From assembly GCF_000282475.1 (NCBI RefSeq), contig NZ_AKJF01000133.1:1-45166 (forward strand): 45,166 nt of DNA. The letters are read 5' to 3'. This stretch comes from Pseudomonas sp. GM78. Its GTDB lineage: Bacteria; Pseudomonadota; Gammaproteobacteria; Pseudomonadales; Pseudomonadaceae. Both the position numbers and the translations under genes were made by a program. Shown piece after piece: positions 9,779-18,099 of this stretch (position 1 is the first letter of the stretch; each line of letters opens with the position of its first letter). Below the pieces are notes generated by a model that did not search any database, had not been told where the DNA came from, and was given only the letters and a program-made list of their open reading frames with translations.

Positions 9779-9856
9779 GGAGCGGTAGTCCAGTCGGCAG
9801 TTCGCCGGTCCGAGACACCGAGGCTCGCAAGGTCGAGTCATCGGTCCGTTCCGCCA
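9779..9856 (+). pseudogene. Degenerate tRNA-Asp-like sequence
   Basis: The first 19 nt (GGAGCGGTAGTCCAGTCGG) differ by one base from a typical gammaproteobacterial tRNA-Asp, and the last 13 nt (GTCCGTTCCGCCA) are the same. The acceptor stem still pairs. The interior is ruined: the T-stem does not pair, and the loop where the anticodon should be reads CCGAGAC, with C instead of U33 and no GTC. It is followed by a tRNA-style terminator. This is best read as a decayed tRNA gene downstream of hupB; a structured non-tRNA RNA is the alternative. Confidence 0.65.
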
Positions 9857-9864
9857 GTTACGAG

Positions 9865-9893
9865 AAGGCGCATCCTCGGATGCGCCTTTCTTC
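9865..9893 (+). terminator. Rho-independent terminator after hupB and the tRNA-like sequence
   Basis: A perfect ten-bp AAGGCGCATC/GATGCGCCTT stem closes a CTCG loop and is followed by a short T-rich tail. It ends the hupB transcript before ppiD. Confidence 0.8.
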
Positions 9894-9957
9894 TATCCGG
9901 ATTCTACCCACGCTCCACGGTTGCCTAATTTGAAGTTCAACCGTTTATGGGGGACGC

Positions 9958-11829
9958 ATGCTGCAAAATATCAGGGACAATTCACAAGGCTGGATTGCCA
10001 AGACCATTATCGGGGTCATCGTTGCACTGATGGCTTTGACCGGTTTCGACGCCATTTTCCAGGCTACGACGCACAAAAATGAGGCGGCGAAGGTCAATGG
10101 TGAAGAAATCAGCCAGAACGAGCTGAGCCAGGCGGTCGATATGCAACGCCGTCAACTCATGCAACAGCTGGGCAAGGATTTCGACGCTTCCTTGCTCGAC
10201 GAAAAAATGCTGCGTGAATCGGCCCTCAAAGGCCTGATCGACCGCAAGCTGCTGTTGCAAGGCGCAGAAAACTCCAAATTCGCTTTCTCCGAAGCGGCGC
10301 TGGACCAGGTCATCCTGCAAACGCCTGAATTCCAGGTCGATGGCAAGTTCAGTCCTGAGCGTTTCGACCAGGTGATTCGTCAACTCGGCTACAGCCGTAT
10401 GCAGTTCCGCCAGATGCTGGCCCAGGAAATGCTGATCGGTCAGCTGCGCGCCGGTGTGGCGGGTAGCGGTTTCGTTACCGATGCCCAGGTTCTGGCCTTT
10501 GCCCGTCTGGAAAAACAGACCCGCGATTTCGCGTCCTTGAGCATCAAGGTCGACCCGGCAGCCGTGAAGCTGACCGACGAAGAGGTCAAGGCCTATTACG
10601 ACGAGCACGCCAAGGAATTCATGACGCCGGATCAGGTGGTCATCGATTACCTGGAGTTGAAGAAGGCTTCCTTCTTTGATCAGGTCAGCGTCAAGGACGA
10701 AGACCTGCAAGCGGCGTATCAGAAAGAGACGGCGAACCTGTCCGAACAACGCCAGGCTGCGCACATCCTGATCGAAGTGAACGACAAGACTACCGAAGCG
10801 CAGGCCAAGGCCAAGATCGAAGAGATCCAGGCCCGCCTGAACAAGGGCGAGACGTTCGAAGCCCTGGCCAAGGAATTCTCCCAGGATCCGGGTTCGGCGA
10901 ACAACGGCGGCGACCTGGGCTACGCAGGTCCTGGCGTGTATGACCCGGCGTTCGAGAAAGCCCTGTATTCGCTGGCCAAGGATCAGGTTTCCGAGCCGGT
11001 TCGCACCGACTTCGGTTTCCACCTGATCAAGCTGCTGGGCGTGGAAGCGCCTGAAGTGCCGACGTTCGCCAGCCTGAAAGACAAGCTGACCCGCGAATTG
11101 AAGGCCCAGCAGGTCGAGCAGCGTTTCGTCGAGGCGACCAAGCAACTGGAAGACGCCTCGTTCGAAGCGTCCGACCTGGTCCAGCCTGCGCAGGACTTGA
11201 AGCTGACCGTTCACACCTCCAAGCCGTTCGGCCGTGAAGGTGGTGAAGGCATCGCGGCCAACCGTGCCGTGATCACCGCAGCGTTCAGCCCGGAAGTGCT
11301 GGAAGAGAATGCCAACAGCACCGCCATCGAGCTCGACCCCGAGACCGTGATCGTGTTGCGCGCCAAGGAACACCTCAAGCCTGCGCAACTGCCATTGGAA
11401 AAGGTCGAGGGCCCGATCCGTGCGCAATTGGCCAAGGAGCACGCCAGTGCCGCCGCCAAGACCAAGGCTGACGAGCTGATTGCCAGCCTGCGCGATGGCA
11501 AGACGCCACTGGATAGCCCGGTCGACGGTCAGAACTGGAAGGTCACCGAAGCCGCGACCCGCGCTCAGGAAGGGCTGGACCCGACTGTGCTGCAGGCACT
11601 GTTCCGCATGCCCAAGCCAGCCGCCAAGGACAAGCCGACCTTCAGCAGTGTCACCTTGCCTGATGGAAGCCTGATGATCGTGCGTCTGAACGGCGTGAAC
11701 GAGGCCTCCACGCCAACCGAAGAAGAGAAGGCTCAATACCGTCGCTTCCTCGCTTCGCGCGTTGGCCAGCAAGACTTCGCTGCTTACCGCAAGCAGCTGG
11801 AAAGCCAGGCCGAGATCGAGCGTTTCTGA
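9958..11829 (+). CDS. ppiD: Periplasmic folding chaperone PpiD (SurA-N and parvulin domains)
   Basis: PpiD is an inner-membrane-anchored chaperone near the Sec translocon that assists newly exported proteins. The 623-residue protein has one N-terminal membrane helix (about 12-32, TIIGVIVALMALTGF), a SurA_N-type domain, and one parvulin domain around residues 264-357 (QAAHILIEV to GFHLIKLLG). A long C-terminal region without a second rotamase domain follows. A strong terminator follows at 11861. The position after hupB is conserved in this group. Confidence 0.95.
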   Translation: MLQNIRDNSQGWIAKTIIGVIVALMALTGFDAIFQATTHKNEAAKVNGEEISQNELSQAVDMQRRQLMQQLGKDFDASLLDEKMLRESALKGLIDRKLLLQGAENSKFAFSEAALDQVILQTPEFQVDGKFSPERFDQVIRQLGYSRMQFRQMLAQEMLIGQLRAGVAGSGFVTDAQVLAFARLEKQTRDFASLSIKVDPAAVKLTDEEVKAYYDEHAKEFMTPDQVVIDYLELKKASFFDQVSVKDEDLQAAYQKETANLSEQRQAAHILIEVNDKTTEAQAKAKIEEIQARLNKGETFEALAKEFSQDPGSANNGGDLGYAGPGVYDPAFEKALYSLAKDQVSEPVRTDFGFHLIKLLGVEAPEVPTFASLKDKLTRELKAQQVEQRFVEATKQLEDASFEASDLVQPAQDLKLTVHTSKPFGREGGEGIAANRAVITAAFSPEVLEENANSTAIELDPETVIVLRAKEHLKPAQLPLEKVEGPIRAQLAKEHASAAAKTKADELIASLRDGKTPLDSPVDGQNWKVTEAATRAQEGLDPTVLQALFRMPKPAAKDKPTFSSVTLPDGSLMIVRLNGVNEASTPTEEEKAQYRRFLASRVGQQDFAAYRKQLESQAEIERF

Positions 11830-11860
11830 TCCGGGTACGAGCTTTTTGCATGAAACGAAG

Positions 11861-11890
11861 ACCCCGGCCGCAAGGCCGGGGTTTTTTTTC
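11861..11890 (+). terminator. Rho-independent terminator after ppiD
   Basis: A nine-bp ACCCCGGCC/GGCCGGGGT stem with a GCAA loop is followed by eight T residues. Confidence 0.9.
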
Positions 11891-12030
11891 GGCTGTATAA
11901 CACAACGCGGGCAATTTTCTCCCGACCATCGGGTCAACAGTTTTGTAACTGTTTTAAGACACAATCGGTGCGACGCTAAGCATCGATCTGTTGCACAATA
12001 CGCCCCAAACCGTTTCTCTCAGGATGTTCA

Positions 12031-12873
12031 ATGTTTAAATCAATTCCCATGCGGGTTGTCGGGCTGGCCTTGGTGCTGGCTGCTGCTGCCGGTTGTTCGT
12101 CGAAGAAAGCCGCCATCTACGAGCATGAGAACTTCGATGATTCCGGAACGTTTTCCCGTAACTATCCGGTGACCGATTCGGCCTCCTGTGAAGCAGCTCG
12201 TCGAGCCTTGCTGAGCCAGGGCTATATCATCACCAGCAGCGATCCTAAACTGGTCAGTGGGCACAAGAGCTTCCAGCAGACCGGTGAAACCCACATGGAA
12301 ATCAGTTTCAGTGTGGTCTGTGCCGAAGACGGCACCTCGGCGCACCATGCCACCGTGTTCGCCAACGCCCTGCAGGACAAGTACGCGCTGAAGAAAACCA
12401 ACAACTCGGCAAGCCTCGGTGTCGGCGTGCTGGGCTCGGTGTCGATGCCGATCGGCTCGTCCGACGACTCGATGGTCAAGGTCGCCAGTGAGACCGTCAC
12501 GTCTGCCAAGTTCTACGAGCGTTTCTTCGCCTTGGTCGAGCTGTTCCTGCCCAAGGAAGTGAAAGAAGCGGCGCACATCCCCGACAAGCCGAAAACCGAC
12601 CTGGGCGTGCCCGAGCCCAAGCCGGCAGCGGCGCCCTTGGCTCCGGAATCCGCGGCACAGCCGGCGGCAGCGCCAGAGGCCGCCAAGGCCGCTGAAGTGG
12701 CGCCTGCCGCTTCCGAGCCGGTAGCACCGCCGCCTGAGGCCGCACCGATTACCTCGACCCCAGCCGCCGAGCCAACGCCTGCCACCGAAGAAGTGATAAC
12801 GCCACCGGCCAACCCGAGCGACATGGCGCCACCTTCGGAGCCGATCCGGGCGATGCCCATCACTGGCCAGTGA
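12031..12873 (+). CDS. DUF2242-type lipoprotein with Pro/Ala-rich tail
   Basis: The 280-residue protein begins with a lipoprotein signal peptide whose lipobox (AAGC) places the acylated cysteine at C22. Residues 23 to about 180 form a compact domain that I assign to DUF2242, a family without known function. From about residue 190 the chain is almost entirely Ala, Pro and Glu, a low-complexity region typical of proteins that reach across the periplasm or touch peptidoglycan. Residue 23 is Ser rather than Asp, so outer-membrane sorting is likely. The gene stands alone after the ppiD terminator. Confidence 0.75.
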   Translation: MFKSIPMRVVGLALVLAAAAGCSSKKAAIYEHENFDDSGTFSRNYPVTDSASCEAARRALLSQGYIITSSDPKLVSGHKSFQQTGETHMEISFSVVCAEDGTSAHHATVFANALQDKYALKKTNNSASLGVGVLGSVSMPIGSSDDSMVKVASETVTSAKFYERFFALVELFLPKEVKEAAHIPDKPKTDLGVPEPKPAAAPLAPESAAQPAAAPEAAKAAEVAPAASEPVAPPPEAAPITSTPAAEPTPATEEVITPPANPSDMAPPSEPIRAMPITGQ

Positions 12874-12927
12874 TGGCGTTACGGGGCCAGGCAACTTCGC
12901 GTGCCGGCCCCGTCCCCGCAACAAAGA

Positions 12928-12941
12928 TTGATCCGCGTCAA
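12928..12941 (+). promoter_or_regulatory. ANR/FNR-type binding box
   Basis: TTGATCCGCGTCAA matches the Pseudomonas ANR consensus TTGAT-N4-(A/G)TCAA in all fixed positions. It lies about 190 bp before the small ORF at 13127. A possible -10 (GATAAA at 12982-12987) would place it near -60 of the start site, a known position for FNR-class activators. Confidence 0.55.
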
Positions 12942-13126
12942 ACAGGCCGTCGTCCTGCGGCCTGCAGCGAAAAAAACCTGTGATAAATTCCCCATCGCCT
13001 GCTACGTTTTATCTGTAAGCGACGAAGTGTCGTGTCCGCGTCATTTTTATTTCATGCGGGCACTTTAGGCTCAAGGCGCTGGTCATTTATTCAGACGTTT
13101 TTCAATGGGCTGTGGGGGATTCGAAA

Positions 13127-13213
13127 ATGGACGATTATCAAGAAGAGCTGCTCGAGTATCAGGCGTTTGAACTGGACCCACTGGAGCCGGCCGAAGACGC
13201 CACCGAGCTCTAA
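13127..13213 (+). CDS. Possible 28-residue acidic small protein
   Basis: An ATG at 13127 follows a clear purine-rich ribosome site (GGGGGA, about eight bases ahead). It opens a short frame that ends in TAA. The predicted peptide begins MDDYQEELLEYQ and is strongly acidic, with almost no basic residues. The whole unit sits between the lipoprotein gene and a convergent AraC-family gene, downstream of an ANR-type box. I do not recognise the family. Support is the ribosome site, the composition and the regulated-looking upstream region. It could instead be untranslated sequence. Confidence 0.5.
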   Translation: MDDYQEELLEYQAFELDPLEPAEDATEL

Positions 13214-13214
13214 C

Positions 13215-14270
13215 TTAAAGCTTGCTGCTGGTGGCTGTTTCCCTGCGACTGCGACGAAAGTCGCCAGGTGTCTGGGCGGTCCAGCGCTTGAAGGCGCGTT
13301 GAAAGGCTTCGGCTGAAGCAAAACCCAGCAGATAGGCGATTTCTCCGAACGCCAGTTCTGTGTCGCGAATGTAGGTCATGGCCAGGTCGCGACGGGTGTC
13401 GTTGAGAATCGCGCGAAATTGCGTGCCTTCTTCGGCGAGTTTGCGGCGCAAGGTCCACACCGGCAGTTTCAGGCGTGCCGCCACTTCTTCCAGGTCGGGT
13501 TCCCGGCCACCATTGAGCAATGGCCCCAGCAGCTGGGTGATGCGTTCACGCAGGCTACGGGTGCGGGTCAATTGCTCCAGCTCCCGCTCGCACAATTGCA
13601 GCAGATGCCGCCAGGTGCTGGGGCAGTGCTCGGGGTTGCGCTGGGCAAGGCTGGCCAGGCTCAGGCGCAACTGATTGTGCTCGGCGCCAAACTGGATCGG
13701 GCAGTCGCCCAGCACCTCGTAGGCCGTGCGGTAATCGGGCGCGTCGAACTCGATGTCGATGCGTTCGGCGCGCAGCCGGGCAGGGCTGACGCTGGACAAT
13801 TGCTGCAACCAGCCGCCGATGATCGAGTCCACCACGAAGCGGTTATAGCTGTTGTAGGGGCTGATGGAATAGAAGCGCAACCAGGCACCCTGAGGGTCCT
13901 CGTGGAAGCTCGATTGGCCGCGATAGTTGGAGCCATACAAGGCTTCGAAGCGAATCAGGCAGCGCGCCGCCTCACGCACCGTCGGTGCCTGGGCGGCCGT
14001 GACGCCGGCAAGGCCGGCCTGGCTCAGGCGGCTGAGCTGGCCCATCCGCAAGCCGAGTGCCGGGTTGCCGGTCAACTGGATGGCTGCGTGACCCAGGCGC
14101 ATGTAGCGCGGGATCGAGAGACGGGCACCGGCTTCACCCAGTCGGGCCGCATCAAGGCCGTATTGCTCGAGCAGTGGCTGCGGATCTGTCCCGTGGCTGC
14201 GCACGGCGTCGGCCAGGCTGTGGACAAAGCCCACCGATAGATCTCCCAGGCGCATGGGGACGGGTTTCAT
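13215..14270 (-). CDS. AraC-family transcriptional regulator
   Basis: The 351-residue protein has an N-terminal effector domain of the Arabinose_bd type found in OruR/ArgR-like Pseudomonas regulators. Its C-terminal double helix-turn-helix (about residues 250-345) includes the conserved GFASAEAFQRAFKRWTAQTPGDFR segment. Two nearby ATG codons (residues 1 and 6) could start it. It begins four bases after the stop of the nitrilase-fold gene, so the two are co-transcribed. AraC proteins usually bind direct repeats, so it is not an obvious owner of the palindromic operators further right. Its effector is unknown. Confidence 0.85.
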   Translation of the reverse strand: MKPVPMRLGDLSVGFVHSLADAVRSHGTDPQPLLEQYGLDAARLGEAGARLSIPRYMRLGHAAIQLTGNPALGLRMGQLSRLSQAGLAGVTAAQAPTVREAARCLIRFEALYGSNYRGQSSFHEDPQGAWLRFYSISPYNSYNRFVVDSIIGGWLQQLSSVSPARLRAERIDIEFDAPDYRTAYEVLGDCPIQFGAEHNQLRLSLASLAQRNPEHCPSTWRHLLQLCERELEQLTRTRSLRERITQLLGPLLNGGREPDLEEVAARLKLPVWTLRRKLAEEGTQFRAILNDTRRDLAMTYIRDTELAFGEIAYLLGFASAEAFQRAFKRWTAQTPGDFRRSRRETATSSKL

Positions 14271-14273
14271 GCC

Positions 14274-15404
14274 CTACAGCCAAAGGTTCAGCAAGCGCGC
14301 GCCCCGGGCCTTGCCATCGGCGAAATGCCGGCCGTTGCTGCTGAGAAAACTCTGTCCGGCACTGCCCTGATCCCAGAACTGTCCACGCAGGAATACGCTC
14401 ATGCCGGCGATGGCCTGGCTGGCGGGGGCTTGGGTGCTCAGGTTGAGGCGTTGCCAGGCCTGGCCTTCACTGACTTCCCCGGCCTTGAGGCTGACGGAGC
14501 CGGGTGTCGATGAGTCCCTGTAGCCGCGCCACGGCTGGTCCCAGCTACCGCGGCCGGCAACGAACGCCGGGACGGCGACCAGCTGTGCCTGTTGAGTGTC
14601 GAGTTTGCGGTAGTTGTCCGGGTACCAGCTGTCGCTGCCGATCAGCACGCCCAGGCGCCCGGCCGGAGTATCGACGACATTGAGGGTGTGTTCGCCGTTG
14701 GCCTTGATCGCCTCCTGCTGCTCGAAAACCGGATGCATCTGGCGCTGGGGCTGGCCGATGGGCAGCCCATCGCGGCCAAACACCACGCTGCTGTTGAATA
14801 ACGCACCACGACCGATTTTCAGCGTACCGTCGATGACACTGGGTTCTGGGAGCACGATGGAGCCTGCCACCAGGGTGACGTGAAACTCCTTGGCCAGCCC
14901 GCCGAACAACGCCTGGTAATCCCTGGCCATGCCTTTGGCTTTCATGCGCAGGTGCGCGTCTTCGATACGGCTGTCGCCCTCGGCACCGATCAGCGCGCGG
15001 AGGAACTTCAAAGGATTGCTCACGGCCAGCCAGTTCATGGCCTCCTTGAACGTGGTGGCCTGGTACAACTCGTCCTTTTCGCCGCTGACCATCAGCCAGG
15101 TGCCAACATGTTCCGGCAATACGACGATGGTTTTTTCATTCAGCAGGCCCTGATCCCGGGCCGTCTGCAAGTAGGCGGCGAGTTTGCGGTGCAAGCGTTC
15201 GGGGCTTTGGTAGTCGGTGGGAAACAGCTCGGGCTGGATGCCCAGCAAATTGCCACGGTCAGCAGGTGTGCCCTGGTCGACGGCGACATCGATCCGCAGA
15301 TCCGAGAGGTAAAGGCCCGGCGGGCGATCCGCGGCCCACATTGCGTAGGTCGCAAGAGCGGCGACCAGCGCCATGGAGAAAGTCAGGTACAGAAGTTTGC
15401 GCAT
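14274..15404 (-). CDS. Membrane-anchored nitrilase-superfamily protein, probably catalytically dead
   Basis: The 376-residue protein has one N-terminal hydrophobic segment (residues 4-24) and then a carbon-nitrogen hydrolase fold facing the periplasm. The first catalytic residue is present (E98 in VVLPEHV). The lysine position in the usual RKxH segment reads R221-Q222-M223-H224. The nucleophilic cysteine of the usual ICYD segment is replaced: LIGSDSWYP has G256 and S257. With Glu-Lys-Cys reduced to Glu alone, amidase or nitrilase activity is unlikely. It is co-transcribed with the downstream AraC gene and may act as a sensor or binding partner. Confidence 0.7.
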   Translation of the reverse strand: MRKLLYLTFSMALVAALATYAMWAADRPPGLYLSDLRIDVAVDQGTPADRGNLLGIQPELFPTDYQSPERLHRKLAAYLQTARDQGLLNEKTIVVLPEHVGTWLMVSGEKDELYQATTFKEAMNWLAVSNPLKFLRALIGAEGDSRIEDAHLRMKAKGMARDYQALFGGLAKEFHVTLVAGSIVLPEPSVIDGTLKIGRGALFNSSVVFGRDGLPIGQPQRQMHPVFEQQEAIKANGEHTLNVVDTPAGRLGVLIGSDSWYPDNYRKLDTQQAQLVAVPAFVAGRGSWDQPWRGYRDSSTPGSVSLKAGEVSEGQAWQRLNLSTQAPASQAIAGMSVFLRGQFWDQGSAGQSFLSSNGRHFADGKARGARLLNLWL

Positions 15405-15413
15405 GGGGAACAG

Positions 15414-15656
15414 TCAACGGTCATGAGCAGGGCATGACTTTTCACTAGGATTTGCACCGAGGATAAAGGGAATCAACGCCTTAGTGGGCAATTTCGTTTT
15501 TTTTCTGATTTTTTTCTTTTGCGACAGCGAGTCCCACAATGAAATGTGTTCGGGTACAACGTCTGGCCAACCGAGCGCGTCGAAGTGGATCGCCTCGTAT
15601 TTCTTGAGCATGTCGAACCCGTCACCCGGCATCACTTCCTGCCGATACCGGCCCAA
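15414..15656 (-). pseudogene. Possible C-terminal remnant of a lost gene
   Basis: A minus-strand frame between the MFS gene and the nitrilase-fold gene encodes a stretch that looks like real protein (GDGFDMLKKYEAIHFDALGW and then VVPEHISLWDSLS) before running into a lysine-rich tail over AT-rich DNA. It overlaps the 3' end of the MFS gene in another frame, has only a TTG start and no ribosome site. I do not recognise the family. It marks the join between the core genes and the catabolic cluster. Confidence 0.3.
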
Positions 15657-16977
15657 GGGATGACGGCGATGTTGTAGTGGTTTGGTTCAGTGTCAAATGC
15701 TGATAGGTCCGCCAGAGCAGAATGATCGCAATGACGAGGGTGCAACTGACCAGCAGCAAGGCGTAACGCAACGACTCTCCAGCGAACATCGGCATCAGGG
15801 CATCGCTGAGCAAGCCGGTGGCCAGCGGGCCGATGCCGACGCCACACAGGGTCGAGATGATGGTCTGCAGCGCTACACCGGTCGCGCGACGGTGCGCCGG
15901 TACCAGCTGGGTCAGGAGCGAAAACGAGGGGCCAACCCACCAGACGGAGAAGAAGCTGGTCAGGGCGCACCAGAGCATGGCGGTGGGCACCGGTACTGTG
16001 CCTGCGTACAGGAGGATGTCGCGGGGCCAGATCAGGTAGATGACCATCGCGCAGCCACCGAGCAAATGACCGATGACCGGGATGCCGATTTGCCAGTGCG
16101 GGTTCTTCACCGCCAGGCGGTCGGTCAGCCAGCCGCTGAACAGCGCGCCGAGTCCGGCGCAAGTGCCGCCGACCAGGCCGGCGAGGATGCCGGCGTATTG
16201 CAGGGGCATGTCGTGGGAGCGCACCAGGAAACTGGCGTTCCACATGGCGTAGGCATAGGCGCTGAAGCTGGTGATGCCGCAAGCCAGCACCAGGCAGCGG
16301 TAGGCCGGTTGGGCCAGCAGCGCGCGGGCGCTGCCCAGCAGGCTTTGCACCGGGTGCGCGGTGTGCGTGTGGCTGAGGTCAAACCGACCTCGTGCCGGAT
16401 CGCGCATCACGAAGGCGAATACCGCACTGATCACCAGGGCCGGCAGCGCGACGGCAACGAAGGCGCTTCGCCAACCATGGTTGTCGACCACCCAGGCGCC
16501 GACGCTGAGGGCGATGATCGTCGAAAAAGTCGGTGCTGCGGTGTAGCAACTGATGGCAAACGAGCGCCGGTGCGGCGGGTAGACATCGGCGATGATCGAC
16601 ATGGAGGTGGAGGTGCTCGGAGACTCGAACACGGCCACGGCCATGCGCGCGATCACCAGCATCGCAAAGCTTGTGGACAGGCCGCAGGCCACGGTGGCCA
16701 AGGCCCACAACAGGCAGGACACGGCGAGCAGGCGCGTGCGCGGCAGGTGGTCGGCCAGGCGCCCGGCGGGCAAGCCCAGCAGCACGTAGACCGCCGCAAA
16801 GGCCAGGCCGGAGACCAGGCCCATGGCGGTGTCGCTGGCGCCGAACTCCCGTTTGATCGGTTCGATCATCACGGCAATGATCTGCCGCCCGACAAAGCTG
16901 TCGGCGTACATCATCGCGAGCAGAAACAGCAGGCCATGGCTGCGCCAGCCAGTGGGTTGAGGGTGCGTACTGCTCAT
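15622..16977 (-). CDS. MFS transporter, spinster-like
   Basis: The 451-residue protein has about twelve hydrophobic segments and the MFS loop motif after the second helix (GLPAGRLADHLPRTR). The early DSFVGRQIIAVMIEPIKREFGASDT segment is characteristic of spinster-type bacterial MFS proteins. These recur in gene clusters for hydrophobic compounds, including steroids and aromatics. It is the last gene of the leftward operon, 80 bp after the aldolase stop, with a hairpin between them. The likely job is uptake of the cluster's substrate or export of an intermediate. The exact substrate cannot be read from sequence. Confidence 0.85.
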   Translation of the reverse strand: MSSTHPQPTGWRSHGLLFLLAMMYADSFVGRQIIAVMIEPIKREFGASDTAMGLVSGLAFAAVYVLLGLPAGRLADHLPRTRLLAVSCLLWALATVACGLSTSFAMLVIARMAVAVFESPSTSTSMSIIADVYPPHRRSFAISCYTAAPTFSTIIALSVGAWVVDNHGWRSAFVAVALPALVISAVFAFVMRDPARGRFDLSHTHTAHPVQSLLGSARALLAQPAYRCLVLACGITSFSAYAYAMWNASFLVRSHDMPLQYAGILAGLVGGTCAGLGALFSGWLTDRLAVKNPHWQIGIPVIGHLLGGCAMVIYLIWPRDILLYAGTVPVPTAMLWCALTSFFSVWWVGPSFSLLTQLVPAHRRATGVALQTIISTLCGVGIGPLATGLLSDALMPMFAGESLRYALLLVSCTLVIAIILLWRTYQHLTLNQTTTTSPSSLGPVSAGSDAG

Positions 16978-17009
16978 GGGTGACTCCTGGCCAGGCGATG
17001 TATCCGGGG

Positions 17010-17038
17010 CAGGGGGCCAGGCGGTGCCTGGGCCCCTG
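17010..17038 (-). other. Stem-loop between aldolase and MFS genes
   Basis: Two 13-bp arms (CAGGGGGCCAGGC and GCCTGGGCCCCTG) pair with one mismatch around a three-base loop. No T-run follows on the minus strand. It may shield the upstream mRNA and lower expression of the transporter relative to the enzymes. Confidence 0.4.
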
Positions 17039-17057
17039 TAGTGCGCTCAGGCTTTGC

Positions 17058-18089
17058 TCAGGCGCTGGCTTGGCGTTGCCTGGCCAGGGTCATGGCGGTG
17101 TCTTCGATCATGTCTTCCTGGCCACCGACCATGCCGCGCCGGCCCATCTCCACCAAAATTTCCCGCGCGGAGACGCCGTACTTTTTCTCGGCACGCTTGG
17201 CGAACAGCAGGAACGAGCCGTAGACACCGGCATAACCCATGGTCAGTGCATCGCGGTCACTACGGATCGGGAAGTCCATGATCGGCACCACCAGATCCTC
17301 GGCAACGTCCTGGATGCCAAAGACGCTGACTCCGGTTTCGATACCCATGCGGTCGCAGACGGCAACCAGCACTTCCATCGGTGTATTGCCCGCGCCAGCG
17401 CCCAGACCTGCGCAAGCGGCGTCGATGCGAGTGGCGCCCGCGGCGATCGCCGCGATCGAGTTGGACACGCCCATCGACAGGTTGTGGTGGCCATGAAAGC
17501 CAATTTCGGTGTCGGGCTTGAGCGCCGCGCGCAATGCGCTCACTCGCGCGCTGACATCATGGGGCAACAGGTAGCCCGCCGAATCTGTAATGTAGATGCA
17601 ATTGGCGCCGTAGCTTTCCATCAGCTTGCCCTGGTCGACCAGGCCTTGCGGGCTGTTCATATGGGCCATCATCAGAAAGCCGACGGTGTCCATGCCCAGC
17701 TTGCGGGCCGCGGCAATGTGCTGCTCGGAAACGTCAGCTTCGGTGCAGTGGGTAGCGACGCGAATGGTGTTGACGCCCAGTTCGTAAGCCATGTGCAGGT
17801 GATCGACCGTGCCGATACCCGGCAACAGCAGCGCCGAGACCTTGGCGTTTTTCATCAGCCCGATGACGGCCGATAAATATTCCTCGTCACTGTGCGCTGG
17901 AAACCCGTAGTTCACCGAGCTGCCGCCCAGGCCATCGCCATGGGTGACTTCGATCAAGGGTACGCCGGCGGCGTCCAGGCCACAGGCAATGTCTTTCATT
18001 TGCTGCAAGGTGATCTGGTGGCGTTTGGGGTGCATGCCGTCACGCAGGCACATGTCGTGGACGGTGATTTTTTTGCCGTGAAGGTCCAT
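17058..18089 (-). CDS. dmpG: 4-hydroxy-2-oxovalerate aldolase (DmpG/TesG/HsaF type)
   Basis: This enzyme splits 4-hydroxy-2-oxo acids into pyruvate and an aldehyde, which is channelled to the partner dehydrogenase. The 343-residue length is typical. The N-terminal R16-D17-GM-H20 motif and the GFHGHHN metal-binding segment (about 198-204) match the DmpG family, as does the C-terminal communication domain. The start is ten bases after the dehydrogenase stop. In steroid degraders this pair takes 4-hydroxy-2-oxohexanoate from ring A to pyruvate and propionyl-CoA. In phenol pathways the same enzymes give acetyl-CoA, so the substrate is set by context. Confidence 0.93.
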   Translation of the reverse strand: MDLHGKKITVHDMCLRDGMHPKRHQITLQQMKDIACGLDAAGVPLIEVTHGDGLGGSSVNYGFPAHSDEEYLSAVIGLMKNAKVSALLLPGIGTVDHLHMAYELGVNTIRVATHCTEADVSEQHIAAARKLGMDTVGFLMMAHMNSPQGLVDQGKLMESYGANCIYITDSAGYLLPHDVSARVSALRAALKPDTEIGFHGHHNLSMGVSNSIAAIAAGATRIDAACAGLGAGAGNTPMEVLVAVCDRMGIETGVSVFGIQDVAEDLVVPIMDFPIRSDRDALTMGYAGVYGSFLLFAKRAEKKYGVSAREILVEMGRRGMVGGQEDMIEDTAMTLARQRQASA

Positions 18090-18099
18090 GGCGCGCTCC

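Noticed and set aside
9982-11964. A 660-codon open frame opposite ppiD
   Set aside because: It mirrors the ppiD codon pattern, crosses the ppiD terminator and has no family features.
13215-14270. The AraC-family protein as the regulator of the four palindromes
   Set aside because: AraC proteins mostly bind direct repeats, and this gene is coupled to the nitrilase-fold gene rather than to the catabolic operons. It cannot be excluded but is not favoured.
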